The translations under genes were made by a program, and so were the position numbers. 64,000 bases of DNA from Hysterangium stoloniferum. Taxonomy: Eukaryota > Basidiomycota > Agaricomycetes > Hysterangiales > Hysterangiaceae. Below are positions 11,012 to 22,521 of this stretch, in pieces. Each line of letters begins with the position of its first letter. Position 1 is the first letter of the stretch. The DNA lies in contig WHVD01000243.1 in the NCBI GenBank assembly GCA_015178975.1, positions 34,118-98,117 of the forward strand, read 5' to 3'. The notes beneath the pieces are model-generated. The model was not told the origin of the DNA, did not search any database, and saw only the letters and a program-made list of their open reading frames with translations.

Positions 11012-12301
11012 ACGAATGTGACCAATACCTGACCAACTACAGACTAACAGACACGCGACGAACAAAAAAAGAGTTCACTCAAAGAACCACGATGACACTA
11101 AGGTAGGGGGAGAGACGCCGCGCTTGCAGTGGGATTGTTCTCCCGTACGCACAGATCAAACCCTGCCACTAATGGAAGCGGTTTTCATAGTTGCTTTGAC
11201 AAGTTATATCTACATGTACGTGTATATAACACTAACATCGTCCCCTGTAATGAAAATGTGAAAACAAGGGCATAGACAACGGACCCTCACGTCCGTCATT
11301 TTCAAAGATGACGGTTAGAGATGGCTAGATGCGTCCGATTAAAACGCACGCCAACATCAGCAACGATGGAAGAGACACGCTCATAGTTGATCAGCAGCGA
11401 CTGTGCCACAAAGATGTATAACTTACCTTGACATTGGAGTTTGTGTTTATGAACATATGAGAGTGCAAAAATCACTGCGTACACGGGAAAGGTTTTGCGA
11501 GTATGCCCGATGTAGGAAACCGCTCCACAAATCGATTAATTAGAGGTTGACAGTATAGGATTATACCCTCATGACGGATTGGATCGAAAGGGCGGGAATC
11601 TGTCCGGCTTGAGAAAACAACTGCGTTAAAAAGAGGCCACCAGTTATGAGATTGAATCACACAGAATAATACAACACGGGCAATTCACATTGAATCCAAA
11701 ACAGAAGCAAGAGTATAGGAAGGGTCCTTTTTGCGTCGAGAATAAAGATATAAAAGTTGATTCTCGGGAAGAGGAACTGGCAAAGAGAGATGGGGCAAAA
11801 TGACAGAGGGGTCGCAGAGAGATGTAAATATATTCACGAGGTTGTCGTGTTAGACTAAGATTTGAGTGAAACGGAGAAGACAGTGTACCCTGAAAGGCTA
11901 TAGAATTGGTGATGGACAACCGCACTAAATAAATTGGGACGAGATAGTGCTATGCCAGCAACCCTGAATCCTGATGAAATGTTGTATTTTAGGTTTCAGA
12001 ACAGAACAAGGAAAGCTGGAGGACAGGCGGATCCAGGATAAGAATATTGAGGGATCACCGCCAGCGACCTGGAGCTGTCGATTGAGGTGCAGTATGGGAG
12101 ATAATGCTTCAGAGAGAGATGATACAACAGAAGGGTGACACCTGGAATGTAGCCTGAGACAAGCTTATGAGTAGATTGGATTCGATGGGGGACCAGGTGA
12201 ACACTAGGAGTTGTCGGGGAACGGGGAGATTGCATCTCCGCCAAGCGGACTTGGGGGATGTTCCGAAATCGAACGTTCAGATCGACCAGCATGACAGACA
12301 C
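11012..12301 (-). other. Uncertain minus-strand locus with exon-like segments
   Basis: No product recognised. A frame begins at the ATG at 12,301 (MSVMLVDLNVRFRNIPQVRL, then SPRSPTTPSVHLVPH) opposite the methyltransferase promoter, which suits a divergent gene. Further down, segments such as KTFPVYAVIFALSYVHKHKL (about 11,410-11,480) are followed by an excellent GTAAGT donor, and that segment resembles a helix of a cyclin-like fold, but I cannot chain exons into one convincing protein. It may be a poorly conserved gene, a long 5' UTR with introns, or decayed DNA. Splice evidence is suggestive only. Confidence 0.3.
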
Positions 12302-12681
12302 TTGAAGTCAAAGCAAATGTATAAATGAAGATGGCACGAATAATCAAGATATTTCGACCAAAGACATACAATGCTGGAAGCTTATTCCTGAATTCTGAAT
12401 GAGTTTTAGCCTCAAGACGAGTGAAAGGATAATATGGAAACTTCGAAGACTTGCATGCTATAGTTATTCAAGGGTTCTCAAGAAAATCTACTGTGATATT
12501 TATTTTAGCTTTGACCTGTTAAAAAAATGAAATTATCTTGTCGATTTTCGCTAGCCCAACCAGCTGAGCCCCCCAGTCGTTCCCTTCCATTCTAGCGCTT
12601 TTCTTCTTCTCTTATTCTTCTCCTTGTTCCTCCACTTCTTGCTCTCTTTGGCTCTCCCCTGCTCTCAGAAACTATTTCTTT
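12302..12681. promoter_or_regulatory. Divergent promoter region upstream of methyltransferase
   Basis: 380 bases ending in a pyrimidine-rich tract (TCTTCTTCTCTTATTCTTCT, about 12,602-12,622) just before the methyltransferase ATG, typical of fungal core promoters with CT-rich start regions. I see no TATA box close to the start. Confidence 0.4.
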
Positions 12682-15132
12682 ATGCCAAATATACATCGAC
12701 AGCGTTCTCCTCGCGAGACACAGTATGCTCACCCTGTCCAAACGGCATCGCGGCTCCACAAATCAGCCTCCGTCCCTGGATTGTCCATCCGATATCCCTC
12801 ACGACCCTCTCCTACTGTTGCCCCTACTTCCACATTTCCCTCTCAGCCCTCCTTCCTCCTCCGCTCAGGTGTAAAGCACCATGCCTTCCCCAGTACAGCC
12901 ACTTACCCTCTCTCTTATCATAAAAAGGCGTTAGCTTCGTATGTCTCCCCTTCCTCATTCACCTTTTCAACATTACACTTCCAAAACACAGCGACTCCCT
13001 CGACCATTTCACCCTCAAATCATTTCATCAGTCGTGTTCAGCGATCGATTTTACCTTTCGTTCGCCTCCCACACGCTGTCTCGACCTTGGTTGTGGTAAG
13101 AGTGGCAATGTAATCATCTTCCTTGCCTTTGCCTAACCTCTCTGCTATATAGGAACGGGTGGTACGTCCACATTCCACTTTCTTCACTTTGTGCCTTTCC
13201 TCCCTCTCAATTTCCCTCTAAACTAGCCTGGATATTAGAGGCAGCAAATGAGTGGCCAGTGCGTACATCTTGTTTCACTTCCAATCATCTCGCCGACATT
13301 GGCACATTATCCTCCTTGCTAGGAGTGCCACTTCATTGGTTTTGACCTCGTCGACATCCAGCTTCCATCCCACCTCTTCCCTCCGGCACTATCGAGGCGT
13401 ATCAAGTGGATGCATGGCAGTTTGTAAGTGTTATTTACTTACTAGTTACTTTTCCCCTCGCTATTTTTATGTTTAATTGGTTATTGCACAGTTTATCGAC
13501 TCTCCCCTTCGGTAATGACTTTTCATGTTTACACCTCAAAAAACCATCCGTGCTCACCTATGCCTCTCTAATTTCAGAGGATGAATTTTTCGACCACATA
13601 CATATTCGTCATATAGCTCGAGGTATTCCCGAAGACAAGGTAGATTCTCTATGATAATCTGAATTTCTCTGAATTTCTTTACTCAAATGCATGCATGCAC
13701 AGTGGGATTCCGTTATTGCTGTGCGTAATTTCAGATACATATCCTAGCCGTAATTAAGGTCCATACACACACAGGAGATTGCTCGAGTTTTGAAAGTCGG
13801 CGGTAGCGTGGAGATATTTGAGGAAGGTAGGTGACTCCGCCCTGTACCCTCCTTCTCGTTTTTTCCTACGTCTGTTGTTCTTCACAGACATCATATTCCC
13901 AGTGCTCCCACGATCCTGCACAGCAATGCCTCATCAACGTATACAGAAATTACCCACACACCCACGCCCTGTTCAGCCGCACATAGACGGTGCCACTACC
14001 AATTACGACCCAAGGGAGGCACTTCCTGAACACGATCACCTCGTTCTCGAGAAACTCTTTTATCGTGTTTTTGAACGTCGCTTTATTAACCTGAAACCCA
14101 CCGCTCTTATCATGGGCACTTTGAACATCCATATGCGACAGGTCTTGGGAACCCCGGTTATTAATTTCCCATTCCCCCCTGCTCCATTTCCCGAAGACCC
14201 GCCTGGCTCAGTCATAGAGGCCAATACCTCTATGCGTTCGACAACACCAAAGGTTGCGGACCAGCGCCCAACTATTCTGATACCATCACCACTTTCTCCG
14301 ACATCATCGCCAGAGGGTGATGAAGACGGTCCGGTTAGCAGTACCGCAAGTAGTTCTTGGAGTTCGCCACTGTTTTCCGACATGTCGTCTTCGGGAACTT
14401 CGGCGGCAGAATCTATCGAAGATCTACCAGATGGTTCGATCGCTTTTTTTTCAGATACAGAATTGACCAATGTCTCCTCAAAACGTCAAAAGTGTGTGGA
14501 AATATTGCCAGAAGAACGTCTCCGAGTGACGGCAGGTACTCTCGGCTTGAACTTGTACAGAAGGTCAGGGATTTCTGTATGTTTTATGATGTTATATCTC
14601 ATCCACTTTCCAACAGCTGGCAGGGTATTGATTGATTGATGTATTCTGCTAAAGTATTCCACTTACTATGTCTTGTCGTTTTCAGGTGTAATGGCATGTC
14701 GCGAGGCGATGTGGGATGAATTTCAGCTTGCCCTGGAAGCGCGAGATCCATTGCTAGATCTTCTTCAGTGGGAACATAAATCGTCAAATCGAGAAAAATT
14801 CGATTCTCTCATGGAGCGCTATCAGTTGTGAATCATGATTTCTTATATATTTTCTCAAGACAAATGACTCACAATGATCGCGTATATCTAGGGACATGGA
14901 GGCACGCTATCCAATATCCAATGCGTTAGTGTCCGACCTAAATTGGAAGGCTCCGAAGCGTTCTCTTACTTTGGATGAGAAAAAGACGTTGAGAATGGTA
15001 GCAGAGGTGCGTCGAGACGTGCTGCGACTCGAGAAATCCAATGTTTTGGAGGTGCCAGAGGGGAGCCACATATGTCGAAAGGCGCGAATGTTTGTAGCAC
15101 GTAAAGGAGCTGTGTTTGGTACTGAATCCTGA
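12682..15132 (+). CDS. SAM-dependent methyltransferase with Ser-rich insert
   Basis: Class I (Rossmann) methyltransferase of a fungal family of unknown substrate. The spliced N-terminus is a disordered Ser/Pro-rich region, then TRCLDLGCGTGAWILEAANE (motif I, GxGxG, built across the intron at 13,096), CHFIGFDLVDIQLP (motif II acidic residue), FDHIHIRHIARGIPEDK, and IARVLKVGGSVEIFEE (post-motif III). A low-complexity acidic/Ser-rich insert follows (about 14,230-14,440) before a C-terminal helical part (ACREAMWDEFQLALEARDPL ... KGAVFGTES). Introns are short; the one starting near 12,940 corrects the frame between the N-terminal region and motif I. Tandem with the peptidase gene 115 bp downstream. 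Nothing tells the methyl acceptor. Confidence 0.8.
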
Positions 15133-15246
15133 GTTGTAACATTAATTGGGAAGATGTTCTTGTGAACGTACCAGTGTCTCGGCGAGATGTTATTTTAGTT
15201 AGTGATCCGGGCGTTCCGGGTTCCCATCTGAGCTCGTAACATTGGA

Positions 15247-18200
15247 ATGCGCAATAGCTTGTCACGGCTTATTAGAAGACTCTCTTTTCCTTCCCATCGG
15301 TCACTACCCAGCCCAAAAGCTTTTTCCTCGACACACAACAACATGTCTATCAACATGGCCGATTCCCCATACTTTGCAGATTTGACTACACCTTTCTGTG
15401 GCCTAAATGTTGCAACGCCTTTCAGCTTACTCACGTCTAATGAAAAGATGTATATACACTGGCTAAACAAGGCAAGCTGGGCAGGTGCAAGCATAATACA
15501 AGGCCAATGGACATCTTCTGCCACAAAGTTGTACAATCTCCTCATCACCATATTCAGTAATGGCGATACGCCCCCTAAGCTGGCTGATCTCAAAGCTCTC
15601 AAGGCTAAGGCTGGTTTAAACGATGAAGAATGGCATGCCCTCTTGCAGTATGCTTCTCAGGTCTATTCGGTTTCGTCGTCGCAGGTGCTTAAGAAGTCTG
15701 ACGGTGTCGTGCTAGGTCCTTTCGAATTTAGTGAACTACCGTTCGTTCGGTTTCTCGAAGATTGTACCCCGCATTTCAGCCGAGAAGTTTAAAGCGGTGG
15801 TGGACGCTTGTGCCTCTTCCCAGGCCGCTTCTCGACTTTGGCAAACGGTTAGCTTACAGCACTGGCCACAGCAGAATTGTGTATTAACTACAAGGGCCTC
15901 TGTAGCTTGAACATAACATATATACCGTAGAACCTGCCTCCGAACTTCTCATTGGAAAGCCTGCTAACGGCCAAGTTTCCAACTACTATTTAGGACAGAC
16001 AATAACCGATGAAGAAGTGGCTGCCGTGCAGAAAGCTGCAGAGGAGATCGGCGTAGACGTCCTCAATACACGGTTTGACATCTCCTATACCGTTTTTTGT
16101 CTGTCCTTTGACAGATTTTTCCTAAAGTATCCGCAAGGAGGGCCCTGATACCTTTGTTCTCCTCGTCGCATCCGCTTCGAAAGTTCCCACCGATCCGGCA
16201 CCGAATACTCAAAACTTGGAGATACCTGTCAATGGGAGGCCTCTGCAGCTTACGGTTGAGTATGGCGACTTCAGTGATGCACTCTCCGCGTCTATCGCAG
16301 CTTTGACAGAAGCAAAAAAATATGCAGCGAATGATAACCAAGTAGCTTTCTTGGATAACTATATTAAATCGTCAGCAAAAAGGCTTTCTGACCTGTAATT
16401 GTTGTCTAATGCGTCCGAAGCATAGGTTTCAGACGGGTTCAATAGAAGCTCATAAGACAGGGTCGAAGTACTGGGTAAAGGACATCGGTCCAACAGTAGA
16501 GAGCTATATCGGGTTTGTCGAAACGTACGTCGATCCTTATGGAGGACGTGCTGAATGGGAAGGTACTTTACCTTTCCAATTGGTATTGCTGTTATATCCA
16601 TGGCCTCTCATAGGTTTCACTGCAATCGTCAACAAAGAGCTCAGTGTGAAATACAATGAACTCGTGAACAAAGCCCCCGAATTGATTAAGGTACTACCTT
16701 GGGGGCCGAACTTTGAGGTCGACGTTTTCAAACGGCCTGATTTCACAGCTTTGGAAATTGTCAATTTCGCTAGTGGTTGTAAGATGGCAATCCTTTAATT
16801 ACTGTTAATATCCTGGCTGACACCTCAATTCTTCATAGCGATACCTGCTGGTATCAACGTAAGTTAAAAAATTATTTTATAATGCCTCTGTTGAGTTTTC
16901 TGTGTGGTATGTAGATCCCTGTAAGCGACACATCTCTAATGCTGAACAATCATGCACATCTATTAATGCTTTGATCGTAGAATTATTACGAAACAAGGGA
17001 AGCCTACGGATTTAAGGTGAGTCAAAATATCTTTCAAGATGACAAGTCTCACATGAAAATATCAGAATGTATCCCTCGCGGTAGATCTTAACCTTGGTAA
17101 TTAATTGGCCAGTAACTAACGCCTCTCTTGGCTAAAAAGAATATCTTGGCGGCGAAGGCGCCCAACGAAGTACTCACATTCATCCACCCGGATGATCTTG
17201 AGATGTACAATAAATGGGATAGCAAAACCTTCGAAGTCCAGGTGGCTAACCACGAGTTGCTTGGACACGGGACAGGCAAACTTTTACAGGAAGACGCAGA
17301 TGGAAGGTTGAATTTCGACCCAGAGAAGGTAAGCTTGAACTTTACTGTTATATAGTCTGAGCTAGAAGCATATTATTGCAGACCATTAATCCTTTGACAG
17401 GAGAAAAAGTGTAAGTTCTCTTTTTTCAATTACTATGACAGTTCTCGAGCTTATTACAATACTAGAACGTCTTGGTACAAGCCAGGACAAACTCCAGGTT
17501 CAGTTCTCGGTGAGGTATTCTCTTCCCTTGAGGAATGTCGTGCCGAGGCTGTGGCGCTCTTCCGTTAGTTAACTTTTTCCTCCATAAATTATTTCTTGGT
17601 TAAATTTTTCTGCCTTTTACGAAACAGTCATTGGCAATAAAGAGATCCTTGGAATATTTGGTGTAAGTATTCTCAACCTCCCCTTTCTGAATCTTCACTC
17701 ACCTCACCCCTCCTAGTATACGGATCAGAAAGATATTGATGATCTGCACCATATGACCTTCTTACTCATGGCCAGAGCAGGTCTCAAAGCGCTCGAATAT
17801 TAGTTAGGCGTTCGATTATTTATTGCGTTGATGTCCCTAACCCACATACTCGCAATTAGCGACCCGAAGGCGAAAAAGCATCTACAGGCACATATGCAAG
17901 CTAGATTGGGAATCACAAATTTTCTAATCAAGGAGGGCATCGCACGACTAGAAGAAGTTCATGATTCATCTGGAGCAATTATTGACCTGCATATCCGTGT
18001 ATGCGCCGTGTCCTTGTTAGCCTTTCGTTTCTAAATCATTGGTAAATAGGTGGATCGCGCGAAGGCACTTTCTCATGGTCAAGCCGTTGCCGGGAAACTC
18101 TTAATTGAGCTCCAGGTCCGCAAGAGTACCGCTGATGGTGTTGGTGCCAAGGAATTTTATACTAACCTTACAACACCTGAACCGTCCTGGGAAGGCATCA

Positions 18201-18446
18201 TACGAGACATTGTGCTTAAGAAGCGGCAGGTATGTAAAGTATGTCCTGTCATCGTTGCAGAAACTGACATTTTGTTAGCCTCGAAAGACATTTGTCCAGG
18301 TAGTACGACAGTCGTAAAACCTGCGTATCCACTAACAATCTCGTCCCTAGCCGAATACATTTATCGTCGACGGAGAAGTCCAACTTAAAGAATATCCTTT
18401 ATCAGCAGCTGGAACAATCGAAAGTTTCATCGAGCGAGAGCTTTAA
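15247..18446 (+). CDS. DPP3: Dipeptidyl peptidase III (zinc metallopeptidase, family M49)
   Basis: Removes dipeptides from the N-terminus of short peptides in the cytosol. The M49 signatures are both visible: HELLGHGTGKLLQED (HELLGH zinc motif, about 17,250) and LEECRAEAVAL (EECRAE, about 17,530), together with WVKDIGPTVESYIGFVETY, DPYGGRAEWEG and LPWGPNFEVDVFKRPDF. The product ends AAGTIESFIEREL at 18,446, close to the usual family length. The first exon begins with an Arg/Ser-rich segment (MRNSLSRLIRRLSFPSHRSL) that looks like a mitochondrial presequence; a second in-frame ATG (NNMSINMADSPYF) would give the cytosolic form. The intron that removes about 60 nt after ALLQYASQ restores VLSNLVNYRSFGFSKIVPR, so the gene is intact. 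Convergent with the Ptc7-like gene. Confidence 0.93.
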
Positions 18447-18564
18447 AACCATTCTGGCTGGAATTAGGTGTAGTGTATCAAATGCTGAAAATGATAATGG
18501 AGTGTGTAATGCGAAATCAAATGCTATAAAAAATAAGTTTACGTAATGGGATATCGGTGCCACA

Positions 18565-20133
18565 TCACTCGCTTTCTTCTACGATCGCTACCACCACTGT
18601 AATGCTAGCAAGGAAATAATTAGTGATAACTCATGAGTTAAATTGTATGGCCGTACTCGTCGATTTTCTGGAAACGAGTAGGAATCAGTAACGCCAATGA
18701 ATAAATCAATGGAAACTTTACCCCTCCACGATAGTAGACGCCTTCTCGGGCAGCGTTTTCTTTTTGTTGAAAGAAAATGGAATGAGATCAAAAGATAGCC
18801 AACCTTCGTACAGATGGACACGCACTTTCAAAAGGAGATACTTTATCTTTCTTAAACATACATATTCGTGCATATTCAACCAATCTGTCCGCCAAATCTT
18901 GCGCTTGTTGTGCTTCATCTGCACCTTGACGCATCACTAAAGACACGATAGAGCTAACTTCCGAAGGGTAAACATTATCCGCTAGGCCGTCGGTCTAAGT
19001 TTTTAGCATAGAATATCGTTAGATATCTACTGCTATCCAAGGAAGTCAATGGTCGACTCACATATGCAATAATGATGTCACCACCGCGTAGCTGCGAAGA
19101 GTACGTTGCCGCATGTTTTGGCGAATCTACGTATGCTCCACTGTAAGCGCGGAATGTGGAAGGCAATTTTGCTAATTGACTAGAACAGCTTGAACGGGAA
19201 AGGGTAGAATGGCATGTGAAACAACTTACAATGGATAATTGAAAAAATGAGTTTGTGGCGGTTGTACGTAGTGCATGTTAAAGGATCGCAATATTGCAAA
19301 ACCAGAATCTCCTAAACTGGAAAATGCAAACCAACAGAATAAGCCAAATCATTTGCTGAGTAAAGTGAATGACAAACTTCGCTGCGCGCAGAAGGCCCGT
19401 CCTGGCATTCAGATTCAGGATGCATACAGTACTCGAGCCTAAGTAGGTTTAAGCCATGTCACGGTACTCTTTCTTAAAAATTATATACAAACCTGCTTGT
19501 ACTCCTCGTTCACGTAACACCCCACCGTGTGATAACTCTATGCATTCTTGGGGTGTCAACTCCCACCCTTCGACTGGCTCGTCATAATAATCGCCAAGCT
19601 CAGTCTCGGGCTCCCCAGACCAGGCGTTTTTAGAATATCTGTGCGCATGGTAGCATAATGCCTGAGAGAATAATGAAGGGTCGATTCCGCTCCGCACCCA
19701 CGCACCAACACCGTCTGCTACTCCGAACGAGACACCCTACGGCAGATTATCAGGAAATGTGTTGATGTTCTATTAAAGCAGCCTACCGATCCATTTTTCA
19801 TCTTCAACGTTTGTCAAGCAGTCATCGTTACACGGCTATGGTTTTTCAGATGAAAATGGCAGATCGCACCTCCTGAACAAAGAAGAAGTCCTCGCCCGCA
19901 GATGTACTTTTCACAGTCCTTTTGCGCTTGAGCGTGTCATCCCGCCATTTTCCAATTATGCTATCCTTCGCAAATCCTTCCTTATTCTGTAAAGAGCTAA
20001 GACGGCTTGGATGGTCAGGTTTACCGGCGAAGCTGGCTCCAATGTGAAATTTGAAAGGTCGAGGTGGAGAGATGGTTGACTGAGAACGAACTTGAACATG
20101 ATGGATACGGACAGGAAGACATGGTTTAGGCAT
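18565..20133 (-). CDS. PTC7: Ptc7-type mitochondrial PP2C protein phosphatase
   Basis: Mn/Mg-dependent Ser/Thr phosphatase of the Ptc7/PPTC7 branch, which in yeast dephosphorylates mitochondrial proteins including Coq7. Visible parts: FKFHIGASFAGKPDHPSR, TSAGEDFFFVQE (first metal-site Asp region), the AWVRSGIDPSLFSQALCYHA helix, ETELGDYYDEPVEGWEL, QECIELSHGGVLRERGVQAG, PPQTHFFNY-type segment near 19,250, SPKHAATYSSQLRGGDIIIA, DGLADNVYPSEVSSI and the last exons KIDDITVVVAIVEESE. The final exon is fixed by the CTAG acceptor that gives DITVVVAIV. The N-terminus (MPKPCLPVRIHHVQVRSQST) lacks acidic residues and could be a presequence. Start is 146 bp from the divergent P450 start. Confidence 0.88.
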
Positions 20134-20278
20134 CTGGCTGTATCAGAATAAATTGGCTAGACGGATATAGATGAGATATTGCAAATTATTGGAAGGGCGT
20201 TGTAGGACACATGTATTATGTCTCACGCGCCGGGTCAATGCATGTTGAAGGTAAGTTTCGGCGCTCTTTCTACAGCTC

Positions 20279-22478
20279 ATGGACTTCCATTCCCTAGCCG
20301 TTGCTGTTCAGCGTGTCTCTGTCGGGTCTGCCGGAACATATAGTAGTCATACCATATACTGGTTTACTGGGTTGTCGTGTGCCCTTTGTGTAGTCCTGTT
20401 ATTTCTGAAGGTCCCTTTCGGTAAGGTCGTCGGTGCTGGAGTTACTCCTTCTATCCCCAAGGTTCGCGGCGCACTCCTGGGAAATTTGGATATACTCTGG
20501 AAGTTGGTTTACAATGATGGCAACGAATATTGTGGAGAGACTTTGCGCATGTGGGCTGAGGTATATGGTCCGACATACGATATGAACATCCTATGGGGTC
20601 ATCAGGTAAATCTCCCATTTGGTGTTCTGCCGCTTATCCTCACCCATCAAACTCCTGTAGATAATGACAGGTATTGCATGTTACTGTATCGGTGTTGTAG
20701 CGCATCTCATTAATATGATTTTGTAGTTGATCCTGCGAATGTGAAGCACATTTTGACTACCGATTTCGACTCTTTCGGTAAGGGGCATATATTTCGCGAG
20801 ATGTTCGATACTTTTCTTGGCGCTGGAATCTTTACAACGGATGGTGATATGTGGAAATCTCACCGTACCATGGCAAGGCCCTTCTTTGCTGCAGAACGTC
20901 TTTCAGATCTCTGGTGCTTCGAGACACATACTTCCGCGACTCTCGAGGTCATGTTGAAATACGCTGAAGATGATAAAGCTTTTGACATACAGGCAAGGCT
21001 TGTAGTATATTATCAATCGTGTATTACTAATAAGGCAACAAAAGTCTCTGTAAGATTCTAACGAGCCATTGATTGATATACTTATTAACTCTCGGAGAAG
21101 ATATTCGAGCTTCACACTGGATGCTGGGGTTGGTTTCTTATTTGGGCAAGAACCTCTGTCTTCTGCCCATGGCTACCAAGATTTCTCAGAAGCTTTCAAT
21201 AATTTGAGTAAAATCATGTCTCGACGTCTCAGGATGTAAGGTATCAATGTTGTCGGAGACCTGCATATATTTTGAACCTCTTTTATAGAGGGTCTAATTG
21301 GCGGTTGTTTGAGATGTGGCGAGATCCTACGATTAAATTCGCCAGAGTGATTCACGAATTTGTCGAGCCTATCATCCAAGCAAGAATGCTCTCGCACCAT
21401 CATGGTGTCCATTCAGATGCGTCTACTTTTCTAGATTATTTACTGAAATCCGGCGCAGGTGAGTACGCTACAACGTATTTTGTGTTTTGAAAGTCATTTA
21501 TATGGCAAACAAGACGCTAAGGCGGTTCGAGATGAGCTTTTAAACTTCTTGCTGGCTGCTCGAGATACAGTAAGGCTCGAGTATGTGATCAGGACAGTTC
21601 TCTGATGCGATTAAACTCAGACGACATCGCTCCTGACTTTTACCACTTACATCCTGGCATCCCATCCGGACATTGCTGAAAATGTCAGAAACGAAATTAA
21701 TCGTGTTATCGGGGAACGTGACATCCCCACATTAGGTGAAGTTAGGAGCATGAAATATTGTGAGTGGACAACTTGAAACAATGGTGCGCCGTTAATGCAT
21801 ATCCACAGTGCGAGCGGTCATCAACGAAGTCTTACGGCTATTCCCCCCCGTCCCGTTCAACATACGTAGATGTAAGCATTTTCTCTTGGACTAATTGAAA
21901 CTGATTCATCTTCTACAGGCTTAAAATCTTCCGTCCTGCCTTCCCCCATGTCCAAATTAGGACCTTTCACAATATCAGCTGGAGTATCAGTTACATATTC
22001 TCCCCTTTTGATTCAGAGACGCAAGGATCTTTGGGGGGAAAGCGCTCACGAGTTTGATCCACAAAGGTGGTTAAGAAATGATGAAAAGCCATTCGTTACA
22101 AATCCTTTCGCTTTCTTACCATTCAATGGCGGTCCAAGAATGGTATGGAGCCCAGTTACTATACGTTTCTCTTATCAATTTACCTCTGTTTTAGTGTATG
22201 GGTCAACAATTTGCCTATATAGAGTGTTCTTACGTATTGATTCGAATGCTGAGGACATTCAAGTCTTTGCAACTTGCACCTGATGTCCAACCAGCTAGTT
22301 CGCAACCTCCTAAATTGTGGTTGGACAGACCCATCGAAAGACTGTCAATTGAGAAGTGTTGGCCTAAAGCATCATTGACACTGCACTCAGAGGTGAGTTG
22401 TATTTCATCCGTTTCCGTCTGAGTCTTTGCTCAGTCTTGATATGTCAGGGTGGCCTTTGGATTCGCGCGAAAACATAA
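20279..22478 (+). CDS. Cytochrome P450 monooxygenase (CYP63-like clan)
   Basis: Membrane-bound heme monooxygenase. An N-terminal anchor (FTGLSCALCVVLLFLKVPFG) precedes a Pro-containing hinge. Core motifs: MWKSHRTMARPFFAAERL (helix C), NFLLAARDTTTSLLTF (helix I, A-x-x-D-T-T), EVLRLFPPVPFNIRR (ExxR helix K), FLPFNGGPRM joined across an intron to CMGQQFAYIE (heme loop, Cys ligand). It ends GGLWIRAKT at 22,478. A 10-nt micro-exon (20,661-20,670) is needed to give GHQ-IMTV-DPANVKH. The splice around 20,998-21,110 is uncertain: the simple junction is one base out of frame, so either an extended exon is used or there is a small lesion. Substrate unknown; the family is used in xenobiotic and lipid oxidation. 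Confidence 0.86.
20661..20670 (+). other. 10-nt micro-exon in the P450 gene
   Basis: ATAATGACAG is flanked by an acceptor (CCTGTAG) and a donor (GTATTG). Including it joins ...GHQ to IMTVDPANVKH in frame; skipping it loses the conserved strand before DPANVKH. Confidence 0.7.
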
Positions 22479-22521
22479 TAGATGAGAAGGAAACACTAAA
22501 TATACCTACCGAATAATGTCC

